Source: Methanomicrobiales archaeon (GTDB taxonomy: Archaea > Halobacteriota > Methanomicrobia > Methanomicrobiales > JACTUA01). Taken from it: 64,000 nt of DNA. Position 1 is the first letter of the stretch. The number at the start of each line of letters is the position of its first letter. The notes beneath the pieces were generated by a model. That model saw only the letters and a list, made by a program, of their open reading frames with translations, made no database searches and was not told where the DNA came from. Below are positions 16,889-25,418 of the stretch, piece after piece. The translations under genes and the position numbers were made by a program. The stretch lies in assembly GCA_015660865.1 (NCBI GenBank), contig JACTUA010000006.1:23777-87776 (forward strand), read 5' to 3'.

Positions 16889-19550
16889 TCCCCTCACCTT
16901 CCTCCCGCACCCTCTTCTGGAGGGCATAGAGGGCCTCGAGCGCCTGGATTGGGGTCAACCCGTCGGGTTTCAGGTCCATCAGCTCCTTCATGACGGTTTC
17001 ATCCCGGGGCTCCTGCTCCGGTGCATCGACGAAAAGCACCTGGGCGTAGCGCTTCGGCCGTCCACCCTTTCCATCCTCACCCTTCTGGACCGAGGTGAGG
17101 ATCTCGGCCGCCCGGTCGGTGACCTTTTTCGGGATACCTGCCCTCCGGGCGACGTGGATCCCGTAGCTCCGATCTGTCGCGCCGGGAACGAGCCTCCTCA
17201 AGAAGATCACGTCCTTTCCCGTCTCCTTCACCGTGAAATGGTAGTTCTTCACCCGCCGGAGCTCGGCCTCCACCCCCACGATCTCGTGGAAATGGGTCGC
17301 AAAGAGGGTTCTTGGCCCGGGAGCCGACTTCCCGTGGAGGAACTCGAGCACAGACCTCGCGATGGAGTAGCCATCGAGGGTACCGGTTCCCTTCCCGATC
17401 TCGTCCAGGATGACCAGGCTCTGCTCGGTCATGCTGTTCAGGATGTTGGCGAGCTCGAGCATCTCCACCATGAAGGTCGACTGCCCGCTTGCCAGGTCGT
17501 CGAAGGCGCCCACCCGGGTGAAGACCCGGTCGATAATCCCGACGGTTGCATGGGCTGCAGGGACAAAAGATCCCATCTGCGCAAGGATGGCGATCAGGGC
17601 GACACCCCTCATATAGGTGGACTTCCCTGCCATGTTGGCACCCGTGATGATGAGGACCTGGTCCCCGTTCCCGTCCATCAGGGTATCGTTGGGGACGAAG
17701 CGCCCCCCGAGGGACCTCTCCACGACAGGGTGCCGGCCCTCGCGGATCACGAGCCGGAGGCTCTCCTCCAGGACAGGCCGTGCGTAGCCGTTCGCCTGTG
17801 CCACCTCTGCGAGGGCGGCCGTCACGTCCAGGTCCGCAAGCCCCCGGGCCATGCCCTGGAACCGGGGAATGTCAGCCTGCAGGGAGCGGACAAGGGCGGT
17901 GTAGAGCTCCCCTTCCAGGGCGAGGATCTTCTCATCGGCAGAGGCGATCTGGGCCCCCTTGTCGGCGAGCTCGTCGATGATGAACCGCTCGCCCCCGGCC
18001 GTGGTCTGCTTCCGGGTGTACTGGGCCGGGACGAGGTGGAGGTTGGCCTTTGTGACCTCGATGTAGTAGCCGAAGACCTGGTTGTAGCCGACCTTGAGGG
18101 ATCGGATCCCGGTCCTCTCCCGCTCCTTCTGCTGGAGATCGACGACCCAGTTCTTCGATGTCCGTGAGAGGGCACGGAGCTCGTCCAGTTCCCGGGAGTA
18201 GCCTTCGCGGATGATACCCCCCTGCCGGACCATAGCGGGCGGGTCATCCATGATAGCCCGGGTGATCAGGTCCACGGCCTCATAGAGATCCTGGAGGGTC
18301 TCCAGGTTTTCCTGGACAGCCTGAGCAGGCCGAACCCCGTTTTTCGCAAAGAGGGCCCGTATCTTCGGGACCTGCAGGAGGACGTCCCGCAGGGCGACGA
18401 GATCCCGGGGACCCGCGTTCCCGTACGCGATCCTCGCCGCGATCCGCTCGATATCCGCGCACCTGCCGAAGAACTCGCGGAGCTCCCGCCGCTTCCCGGC
18501 CTCGCTCTGGAAGTACTCGACCGCATCGAGCCTCCGGTTGATCGCCTCGACAGAGAGGAGGGGGGCTGCCAGGCGCCGGCGGAGTTCCCTCCTGCCCATG
18601 GCGGTTATGGTGAGATCGAGGGTAGCAAAAAGGGTCCCGTGCTTCTCCAGGGTTCGGATGTTCTCGAAGATCTCCAGGTTCCTGAGGGTGATGGCATCGA
18701 TGAGCATGGTCAGGGTCGGGATCCTGACCGAGAGCCCGGTGATATGCCCGAGAGGGGATCGCATCGTCTCCCTCGCGTACTGGAGAGCTGCTCCCCCCGC
18801 CCTGACCGCCTCAGGGTACGGATCGCACCCGTACCCTGCCAGTGTTTCGACGTGGAAGTGATCGAGGAGGGTCTTTGTTGCCGAATCGAGCTGGAAGGCT
18901 TCCTCACCCACAGGGGTGAGGATGACCCCCTCGGATTCCAGGAGGGCCCTCAAGGGATCGGGAAGGGACGACGGGATCACGGCCTCGGTCGGCCGGTGTC
19001 GGACGATCTCGGACCTGAGATCCGCAAGGCTGCCGGAGGTCCCACAGGCCGAGAGGAAGAACTCGCCGGTGCTCGTATCGAGGAACGCAAGCCCCACCAG
19101 ATCCTTCTTCTCACCTGGCCAGATCCCCATGAGGTATCTGGACCCGGGGGGCTCCCCCAGGCCGGGATCCATGACCGTCCCTGGCGTGACGACCCGGACC
19201 ACCGCCCGCTTCACAATGCCCTTCGCCTGGGTGGGTTCCTCCACCTGGTCGCAGACCGCAACTCTGTACCCCTTTCCGACGAGTTTCCCGATATAACCCT
19301 CGCCAGCGTCGTGGGGCACACCGGCAAGGGGGATACGGTTCCCCGAACGGTCCCTTGAGCGTGAGGTGAGGGCGATATCCAGCTCACGGGAGACGAGTTC
19401 GGCGTCGGCCCCGAAGGTCTCGTAGAAGTCCCCGATATGGAAGAAGAGGATGGCATCGGGGTACTGCTCCTTGAAGGAGCGGTACTGTTCCATGGCGGGG
19501 GTGAGCCGCTGCCCCTGATCCTCTCCGCCGAGATCGCCCTCCCGAACCAT
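16878..19550 (-). CDS. mutS: DNA mismatch repair protein MutS
   Basis: The 890-residue product is a full-length MutS1. The mismatch-contacting Phe-x-Glu is in GDFYETF (residues 42-44). Connector, lever and clamp regions follow. The ATPase has Walker A ITGANMAGKST near residue 640, Walker B LVILDEIGKGTGTLDG and the LFATHFHEI switch, so it should bind mismatches and hydrolyse ATP. The Walker A reads GANMAGKS rather than the usual GPNMGGKS. An internal Met (MEQYRSFKEQ) could be an alternative start, but the upstream LTPAM is typical of the family, so I keep the longer form. It overlaps mutL by 11 bases, indicating coupled expression. Confidence 0.95.
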   Translation of the reverse strand: MVREGDLGGEDQGQRLTPAMEQYRSFKEQYPDAILFFHIGDFYETFGADAELVSRELDIALTSRSRDRSGNRIPLAGVPHDAGEGYIGKLVGKGYRVAVCDQVEEPTQAKGIVKRAVVRVVTPGTVMDPGLGEPPGSRYLMGIWPGEKKDLVGLAFLDTSTGEFFLSACGTSGSLADLRSEIVRHRPTEAVIPSSLPDPLRALLESEGVILTPVGEEAFQLDSATKTLLDHFHVETLAGYGCDPYPEAVRAGGAALQYARETMRSPLGHITGLSVRIPTLTMLIDAITLRNLEIFENIRTLEKHGTLFATLDLTITAMGRRELRRRLAAPLLSVEAINRRLDAVEYFQSEAGKRRELREFFGRCADIERIAARIAYGNAGPRDLVALRDVLLQVPKIRALFAKNGVRPAQAVQENLETLQDLYEAVDLITRAIMDDPPAMVRQGGIIREGYSRELDELRALSRTSKNWVVDLQQKERERTGIRSLKVGYNQVFGYYIEVTKANLHLVPAQYTRKQTTAGGERFIIDELADKGAQIASADEKILALEGELYTALVRSLQADIPRFQGMARGLADLDVTAALAEVAQANGYARPVLEESLRLVIREGRHPVVERSLGGRFVPNDTLMDGNGDQVLIITGANMAGKSTYMRGVALIAILAQMGSFVPAAHATVGIIDRVFTRVGAFDDLASGQSTFMVEMLELANILNSMTEQSLVILDEIGKGTGTLDGYSIARSVLEFLHGKSAPGPRTLFATHFHEIVGVEAELRRVKNYHFTVKETGKDVIFLRRLVPGATDRSYGIHVARRAGIPKKVTDRAAEILTSVQKGEDGKGGRPKRYAQVLFVDAPEQEPRDETVMKELMDLKPDGLTPIQALEALYALQKRVREEGEGNDR

Positions 19551-20117
19551 TTCACCAGTAGTCAGCCCGGGATGAGAAAGGATTACCGATCCCTGCCAAA
19601 GGGGTTCTGATGAGTTGACGGGACTTTCGATATAAAAATGGAGGATAATAAAGAACTCTGGACGTATTAGTATAAAAGAAGGTATCTCAAGTCCCGAGAA
19701 GGAATCAGAATCGTTTTATCTGTTTTGAGGCAGCCGCTAAACGATATTTTCAGTTCGATCTTAATCCTGTAAATGGGATGAAATCTAGTAATCTGTCCTC
19801 TTCCAAACTCCTATCAGAAAATTCTTCAATCTTTTCGAGCAAGCGCAATTCTCGGACATCAATGAGAGCCGTAATAAACACCCTTGCCGATAGCAATTGA
19901 CTGATATCAAAAATAGATATCCGTATTATAAATAATATAATAAGGAAAAGTTTTTACTGCGATAGATCTTTATAATCAAGATGTCATTATCGATTTACAG
20001 CGAGGTTATTTCTTCCTTAAAAGAAGGGGGGAGGGGACAGACGGGAGATAGAAAACCATATGCTTCGTAATTCAGTAAAGGTATTTTATTGTTCTTTTTA
20101 AAATTGGAGGAAAAAAG
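19551..20117. other. AT-rich left flank of the CHAT operon
   Basis: Composition drops sharply from GC-rich to AT-rich near 19600. TATA-like stretches occur at 19934-19950 and 19967-19976, and AAAATTGGAGG just before 20118 is a strong ribosome binding site. On the minus strand, 19750-19881 is open from a GTG for 43 codons (MFITALIDVRELRLLEKIEE and on to a stop), with hydrophobic codons continuing upstream. It may be a tiny gene or the tail of a lost one. Confidence 0.35.
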
Positions 20118-21173
20118 ATGACATCTGAGACATGGTGGGAGAAGATCAGCAAATCCTCTACTCAATTGCCAACTCGTGTACCGATACCTCGAGAGCATGT
20201 GGATGTAGGAGAGAAGTTGGGAACTATCAAGCCCAATGAGCACTACTTCCAGGTACTCATCAACGAAATATACCTGGCAAATTATAGAGAGTGGTTCTCA
20301 ACCTACGATCCGATGTTGTTCATAGTCTCTGAATTTAACTACGGTCAAAAAAAAGAAACTGTGCCGTATATTGTTGGCCCGAGTATGATCGAGAGTATGA
20401 TTGAGAAGTATGGGCAGAAGGCCCCACCAGGAATGATTTTTTCGGACACCCGGGTCACAGGTTTGCATCCCTATCGTGGAGATGGTTTAACCCTCTCCCT
20501 GATATTATTCCAAATAAAACGAGATGCTTATCCCCGGAAATTCATGCAGATATTTGAAAACGCTGCGAAAGTTTTAGACTTTACCACCATGCTCAGCACA
20601 TACGTGAAAGTGGCTGGTATCGTGCTTGATGGGGTGGAATCAATGCTTAATAAAACCGATGTACAGCCGCTCATTGGTTTACGCAAGGAATTTCCTAGTG
20701 ATGTATTTGAATCGCAGTATTTTGCATTGGTCAATATGCCTGAGTCCAAGTTCAATCCCAATGAACTATGGGTTCGTAATGGGCAGCTCGTTCACGGTGA
20801 TAACCTTCCGGATGCCAAACCCTACCGTGATTCTGACTACGTGCTTTTCAGCATTAATCGAACATCTGAAAGAGATGATGTGGAAACTCTTCCCTTTTAT
20901 CCACTTTGGAATCGTGTAGTAGAAGAAGCTAGGGTCGCAAAGGAAGATAACTGGGAAAGCGCAAAAACTGCCATGTCAAACCTGTACCTGGCCATGAGGC
21001 TCAGCCCGGATATAACCGAAAGTCATGCGGAAGCATTAGCAGACGATTACATTACTAAAATGCAGGCCATACAAACAACGGCATGCAAGATTGCGAAATT
21101 GGGTGATGTAAAAACGAAGCCTTCCGAATTGGATGGCATAAGGGCCAAATCTCTCTCAATACTTAAGATGTAA
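20118..21173 (+). CDS. Unrecognised protein, first gene of the CHAT/FHIPEP operon
   Basis: I do not recognise this 351-residue protein. The first 130 residues look like a mixed alpha/beta domain (HYFQVLINEIYLANYREWF). A moderately hydrophobic amphipathic region follows around residues 150-185 (FTTMLSTYVKVAGIVLDGVE), then another mixed domain, and a helical tail from about residue 275 (SAKTAMSNLYLAMRLSPDI). There is no signal peptide and no clear transmembrane helix. GGAGG precedes the ATG, and the CHAT protease gene follows after 34 bases. Its place at the head of a protease operon makes it a candidate substrate, effector or sensor, but nothing in the sequence proves this. Confidence 0.75.
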   Translation: MTSETWWEKISKSSTQLPTRVPIPREHVDVGEKLGTIKPNEHYFQVLINEIYLANYREWFSTYDPMLFIVSEFNYGQKKETVPYIVGPSMIESMIEKYGQKAPPGMIFSDTRVTGLHPYRGDGLTLSLILFQIKRDAYPRKFMQIFENAAKVLDFTTMLSTYVKVAGIVLDGVESMLNKTDVQPLIGLRKEFPSDVFESQYFALVNMPESKFNPNELWVRNGQLVHGDNLPDAKPYRDSDYVLFSINRTSERDDVETLPFYPLWNRVVEEARVAKEDNWESAKTAMSNLYLAMRLSPDITESHAEALADDYITKMQAIQTTACKIAKLGDVKTKPSELDGIRAKSLSILKM

Positions 21174-21207
21174 AGAACCAGAGGGATGGTGACACAAAGG
21201 CAGGGCG

Positions 21208-22716
21208 ATGAAGATGAAATATATCGATTGCACACTGACCATTCGTGATAATAAGAATATAGAATATGTGGATCATTACAAACGTGATGCTCTTGGAGAA
21301 ATAAGAATAGATGACCTCACGCTGAAGACAATCAAAAGATTAAAACATTGGGTGGATCGTGATGAACATTGTAATCGACAAGATCTAGAAATTTTAGGAG
21401 AGCAGCTCTATAATCTTATATTCAGCACTGTTAATCCCGAAAAGAAAATGACAGTAAGAGAAGCTTTTGAGAGAACTTTCGATGTGTTTGAGGAAGAGAA
21501 ACAGAAGGGTTCTGATCAGCGCCTGAGGTTGTTTCTCGTCTTCCATAAAGAGGCAGTGGATTGGGCTTCATACCCATGGGAGTTTCTCTTCATGCCCCGT
21601 AATGCTGAAGGGTTTTTCCTAGCTGAGAAAAAAACTGATCTCATCCTAACTCGGTTTGTGCCTGAAGTTGTCATTAAGGATCGGAAGCCTGACTTACCTC
21701 TCAAAATTTTAATCGCATTTTCTCATCCTCGGGATTTGCCACGTATTGTAGTTGATGATTTTATAAAAGCCATGGAAGCTCTAAAGTCAAAAGATATTGA
21801 TGTCAAACTTTTAGAAAACCCCTCCCAATCTCAGCTTAAAAATGAAATGGATGAAGATGGGTTTAAGCCGGACATCCTGCACTTTATCGGCCATGGGAAA
21901 CCTGGATTTATTGCTCTTAACAAGGAAGAGGAGCAGCTAAAAGTAGAAAGGAAGTTGAAAAAGAGCAACGAGGAGGTAAAGGATTATTTTTGGATTGATA
22001 ACAAGACAGTGGTCGAGCTTTTCAGAGTTCATCATCCCTATTTCGTCTTTTTGCATGCCTGCAAAGGGGCCGAGCAAGATTCGTGGGACAGTTTTAAGGA
22101 TACCGCGAGAGAGTTAGTCCATTCCAAGATACCGGTTGTAGTGGCGATGCAGTATGAGATCTCGGAAAATGATGCGAGTATTTTTGCTATAAAGTTTTAC
22201 CAACAGATTAGTATAGGCAAATGTATAGACGAAGCCGTAAGCGAGGCACGCTATGCATTAGGCACCATTGTCGGCCGGCAAGCTTGGGATGATCGTAGTT
22301 TCGGTACTCCTGTCGTCTACTTACAGTCGGGAAGTGAAACCCCACTTTTTGAACCCAGAAAGCAAGATGGTGAAATCGAGGATACTGTCCGATGTCCTTA
22401 TTTTTACTATCCCCCTCCCGATAATTGTACTGGAAGCGTGCCTAAGAAATTATCACCTCGGGACAAAGCCTGCAGTGCATGTGGGCGGGAAATTATGGAA
22501 TGTCCGGCTTGCCACCAAGTAATGGCTAAAAAACGGGGGTTTTGCAGTTGCGGATATAAACTGAGTGAGATCCCGGCCAGAGAAGACAGCAAGCAAATAG
22601 ATCGGACAAAAGATAAAGAATATGAATTAGGTGCTAAAGGGGCAGGATTAACTCAGCCTCAGAATGGTATGTTGAAACAGCCCTCCACAAGTGAGAAATC
22701 TGCCAAAAGCAGGTAG
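21208..22716 (+). CDS. CHAT-family cysteine protease with C-terminal zinc ribbons
   Basis: The 502-residue product has a CHAT domain (caspase/separase clan) at about residues 100-375. The predicted catalytic pair is His229 in ILHFIGHGKPG and Cys285 in FVFLHACKGAE. The preceding strand LKILIAFSHPRDLP and the later VVVAMQYEISENDASIFA are typical of the family. The N-terminal 100 residues form a strand-rich domain. After the protease come eight cysteines in pairs (C396, C407, C422/C425, C432/C435, C446/C448), which read as one or two zinc ribbons, then a polar tail. CHAT proteases cleave partner proteins when activated by sensors. The gene sits 34 bases after the unknown protein and 5 bases before a TPR-FHIPEP gene, so its regulators and substrate are probably in the same operon. 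Confidence 0.87.
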   Translation: MKMKYIDCTLTIRDNKNIEYVDHYKRDALGEIRIDDLTLKTIKRLKHWVDRDEHCNRQDLEILGEQLYNLIFSTVNPEKKMTVREAFERTFDVFEEEKQKGSDQRLRLFLVFHKEAVDWASYPWEFLFMPRNAEGFFLAEKKTDLILTRFVPEVVIKDRKPDLPLKILIAFSHPRDLPRIVVDDFIKAMEALKSKDIDVKLLENPSQSQLKNEMDEDGFKPDILHFIGHGKPGFIALNKEEEQLKVERKLKKSNEEVKDYFWIDNKTVVELFRVHHPYFVFLHACKGAEQDSWDSFKDTARELVHSKIPVVVAMQYEISENDASIFAIKFYQQISIGKCIDEAVSEARYALGTIVGRQAWDDRSFGTPVVYLQSGSETPLFEPRKQDGEIEDTVRCPYFYYPPPDNCTGSVPKKLSPRDKACSACGREIMECPACHQVMAKKRGFCSCGYKLSEIPAREDSKQIDRTKDKEYELGAKGAGLTQPQNGMLKQPSTSEKSAKSR

Positions 22717-22721
22717 AGTTT

Positions 22722-25418
22722 ATGGCAATTTCCGATGAATTTATTCAATTAATTGCACAGGTGTATTATGAAGCGGCATTGCAAAATGCAGACATGCGAG
22801 ACGTGACAGAAGCGCTAGAAACCATTCGCTCCGCTATTGTAAAGAGAGAGAATAAATTTAAAATATGGGATTCGATTGACCAGTATATCGGACAGGCAGA
22901 GAATGAGAGCTTTCGGAAGGTATTTATTGAATTCCGCAGTCGTTTTCGACAGCAATTTCTAACGAACGAGACTGTTCGCTTGCGTGAGGCGTTTAGCACC
23001 AGCCCTGATGAGGGGTGGATAGAATGGTTGCGAGCCTATGCCGAGGCTTTTTCCTTTGGGCGATTAAAATGTTGTCTGAAACTTTCTGAAGAGCACTTTC
23101 CATTTCAGGCTGATGTCGCACCGGTAGTAGAGAGAATCCGCCAGTCAACACGATATGCGGTACATGATCGATGGCCAGAAGTGTATGACACTATTATCTA
23201 CCTTGCAGATCAAGAGTGTATCCCCAAATCGCTGCGTACCAGCCTGCTTGTTGTAGCTGCTGAGATTCAACTTTATTATTTTTATAAGCTGGATGATGCG
23301 AAGGATTTGTTGAAACGCGGCGAGGAACTTGACCCAGGGAATAGCAGGGTCATTTGTGGCTTTGGAAAGTACTCGTTGCAACAAAACGAATTTGATAAAG
23401 TCAAAGAGTATTCCCAAGAAGCCATCAGCCGGGACCCACTCCTAACAACGAGTTATACATTAATGGGTGACTCGTATGATCGGCAGAATAAGCTTGATAA
23501 TGCTGAGGAATGGTATCGCAAAGCTATAAGTAAAAAAAGCGGCGATTCGGATGGATACCTTGGGCTGTTGCGCCTTTATGGGCGTCCTGAGATGTTTGCA
23601 GCCCATGAAGCGGACCTAATGCCTCTTCTTAATCGAGCCATTTCTGTAGACCCAGCAAGAGAATACAATGCGTATATTGATATGGGTCACATTTACCAGC
23701 AAAATCGGCAATATCCGAAAGGTCACGACTGGTACGATAGAGCTATCAAGCTTGATGGTACTCGCATTGGAGGCTATACCAGTAAAGGGTATTCATATTT
23801 GGAAGAGAAAAACTACGACGGGGCATGCGACTCCTTTCAAAGGGCCATCAAATTAGCCCCTGAAGCATTCGATGGCTACTGGGGAATGGCTTGGCTCTAT
23901 GAGCGGAAGGGGTCATTGGAGGACGCTTTGCAGTGGTACGAGCTAAGTCTGCCAAAACGGCCAAACTGGGAAGGGATTATCCGAGGCAAGATAGGCGAAA
24001 TTAAATTGAAGCAAGGGAAATATGAAGAAGCTCGAGAGGAGATTGCATTAGCATATCAAGTTGATAAGAATGAAGATGTATATCGAAGGACGATGGCAAC
24101 TATTTTCAATGCTGAGGGTAACGAGTGTTACTCTCAAACTGATTATGGCAAAGCCATTGAAAAATATGAGAGAGCAATAGAATTTAATCCAAAAGATGAA
24201 ATTTTTCACTCTAATCTTGCTGGCGCCTGGGAAAAGCTCAGTGATCCTGGAAAAAAGGTTGATGCCCTTGGCAATGCGATATCAGCTTTACAGCAGGCTC
24301 ATGAGCTGAATCCAGATGACCGTGATTATATCGAAAAGATCTCCAGATTGCAGAGAAAGAAGAGCATAGCGGAGCATTTTGGCGAAAAAGCTCTCGATAG
24401 ATTCCTCGTTGTAACCCCAATTGCAGTTGAGGTCGCCGGCAACCTGATACCTTGCGTGGAATCAGAAACTGAATCAGGACTGCATCCGACTTTAAATCGC
24501 TTAATCGGTATAATGCGTAAAGACATCAACAATACAAGCGGAATTAGTATCCCTGGTATAAGGTTCCGGGGTAATGAAGACCTTCCAGCTGGTACTTACA
24601 ATATTATCATGAATGAGATTCCTCTCGTCAGTGGAACTATTTTGGAGGAGAAGAGATTATTCCCAGGTCCCATGGCAAATTTGACACCATTGGGTGTTTT
24701 CGGAGAGGAGACAGATAATCCTTTAACGGGAGATAAAGCAGTTTGGATCAAACGAGAGGACTGGAAAAAAGTGGAACTATCGAAGCAAGCCCTTTGGGAA
24801 GTTATCGAGTACATGGTACGACACCTGGAGGCTGTTATTCGAAGAAACTTGGACGAGTTCTTCGGTCATCAAGAGATTATGACTAAATTATCTCCCTATG
24901 ATGATATTTACAAGAATATGCAGGATACTCCGGCAGATCTTACTGCATGTACCATGGTTATGAAAGGTTTATTAAACGAGGGCGTGCCAATTATCGAGTT
25001 CGAAAAACTCGTCGAAAGATTCAATGAGTCAAGGAAGGATAAAAAGAATCTTTTAACCATTATCGATACGATTCGTTCCCTGCCTGAAGTCAAAACAACA
25101 TTACCAGGGAATAATGATCAATATTCTTTTTATCGGCTCGGGCAGCGATTTGAAGAAGAGGTTAAAAAGTCTGTATCCATTGAGGATTACCTGCCTTTCT
25201 TGGCCACAAAACCATTAATTATTCAGAAGGCCCTTACAGCCGTGAGACGGAAGATCGGATCTAACCGGAATGTGGCCCTGTTCGTTGAAAATGCAGAATT
25301 AAGACCATTCGTCAGACAATTGATCGAGATTGAGTTTCCGCTTGTTCCCGTTTTATCCAGAATGGAGTTGCTACCGGATCTTGAAGGTAAAATAACAGGG
25401 GAGATTGAATTGGAGTAA
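22722..25418 (+). CDS. TPR protein with C-terminal FlhA/SctV-like (FHIPEP) export-gate domain
   Basis: The 898-residue product has an N-terminal helical domain (residues 1-165), about eight TPR units (roughly 175-545; for example GYWGMAWLYERKGSLEDALQ) and a C-terminal domain of about 340 residues. That domain follows the cytosolic part of FlhA/SctV in order: PIAVEVAGNLIPCVE, GISIPGIRFRGNEDLPAGTY (the family's IPxxRIRDNxxLxPxxY), KAVWIKREDWKKVELSKQAL, VIEYMVRHLEAVIRRNLDEF, FGHQEIMTKLS, MVMKGLLNEGVPIIEFEKLV and RPFVRQLIEIEFPLVPVLSR. The eight-helix membrane half of FlhA/SctV is absent. In secretion systems this domain forms a ring and docks chaperone-substrate complexes. Here it may do so for the CHAT protease. 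The next gene starts in an overlapping TAATG. Confidence 0.75.
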   Translation: MAISDEFIQLIAQVYYEAALQNADMRDVTEALETIRSAIVKRENKFKIWDSIDQYIGQAENESFRKVFIEFRSRFRQQFLTNETVRLREAFSTSPDEGWIEWLRAYAEAFSFGRLKCCLKLSEEHFPFQADVAPVVERIRQSTRYAVHDRWPEVYDTIIYLADQECIPKSLRTSLLVVAAEIQLYYFYKLDDAKDLLKRGEELDPGNSRVICGFGKYSLQQNEFDKVKEYSQEAISRDPLLTTSYTLMGDSYDRQNKLDNAEEWYRKAISKKSGDSDGYLGLLRLYGRPEMFAAHEADLMPLLNRAISVDPAREYNAYIDMGHIYQQNRQYPKGHDWYDRAIKLDGTRIGGYTSKGYSYLEEKNYDGACDSFQRAIKLAPEAFDGYWGMAWLYERKGSLEDALQWYELSLPKRPNWEGIIRGKIGEIKLKQGKYEEAREEIALAYQVDKNEDVYRRTMATIFNAEGNECYSQTDYGKAIEKYERAIEFNPKDEIFHSNLAGAWEKLSDPGKKVDALGNAISALQQAHELNPDDRDYIEKISRLQRKKSIAEHFGEKALDRFLVVTPIAVEVAGNLIPCVESETESGLHPTLNRLIGIMRKDINNTSGISIPGIRFRGNEDLPAGTYNIIMNEIPLVSGTILEEKRLFPGPMANLTPLGVFGEETDNPLTGDKAVWIKREDWKKVELSKQALWEVIEYMVRHLEAVIRRNLDEFFGHQEIMTKLSPYDDIYKNMQDTPADLTACTMVMKGLLNEGVPIIEFEKLVERFNESRKDKKNLLTIIDTIRSLPEVKTTLPGNNDQYSFYRLGQRFEEEVKKSVSIEDYLPFLATKPLIIQKALTAVRRKIGSNRNVALFVENAELRPFVRQLIEIEFPLVPVLSRMELLPDLEGKITGEIELE

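Noticed and set aside
16692..18167. 491-codon plus-strand frame
   Set aside because: It lies opposite mutS and mutL; shadow of their codon structure.
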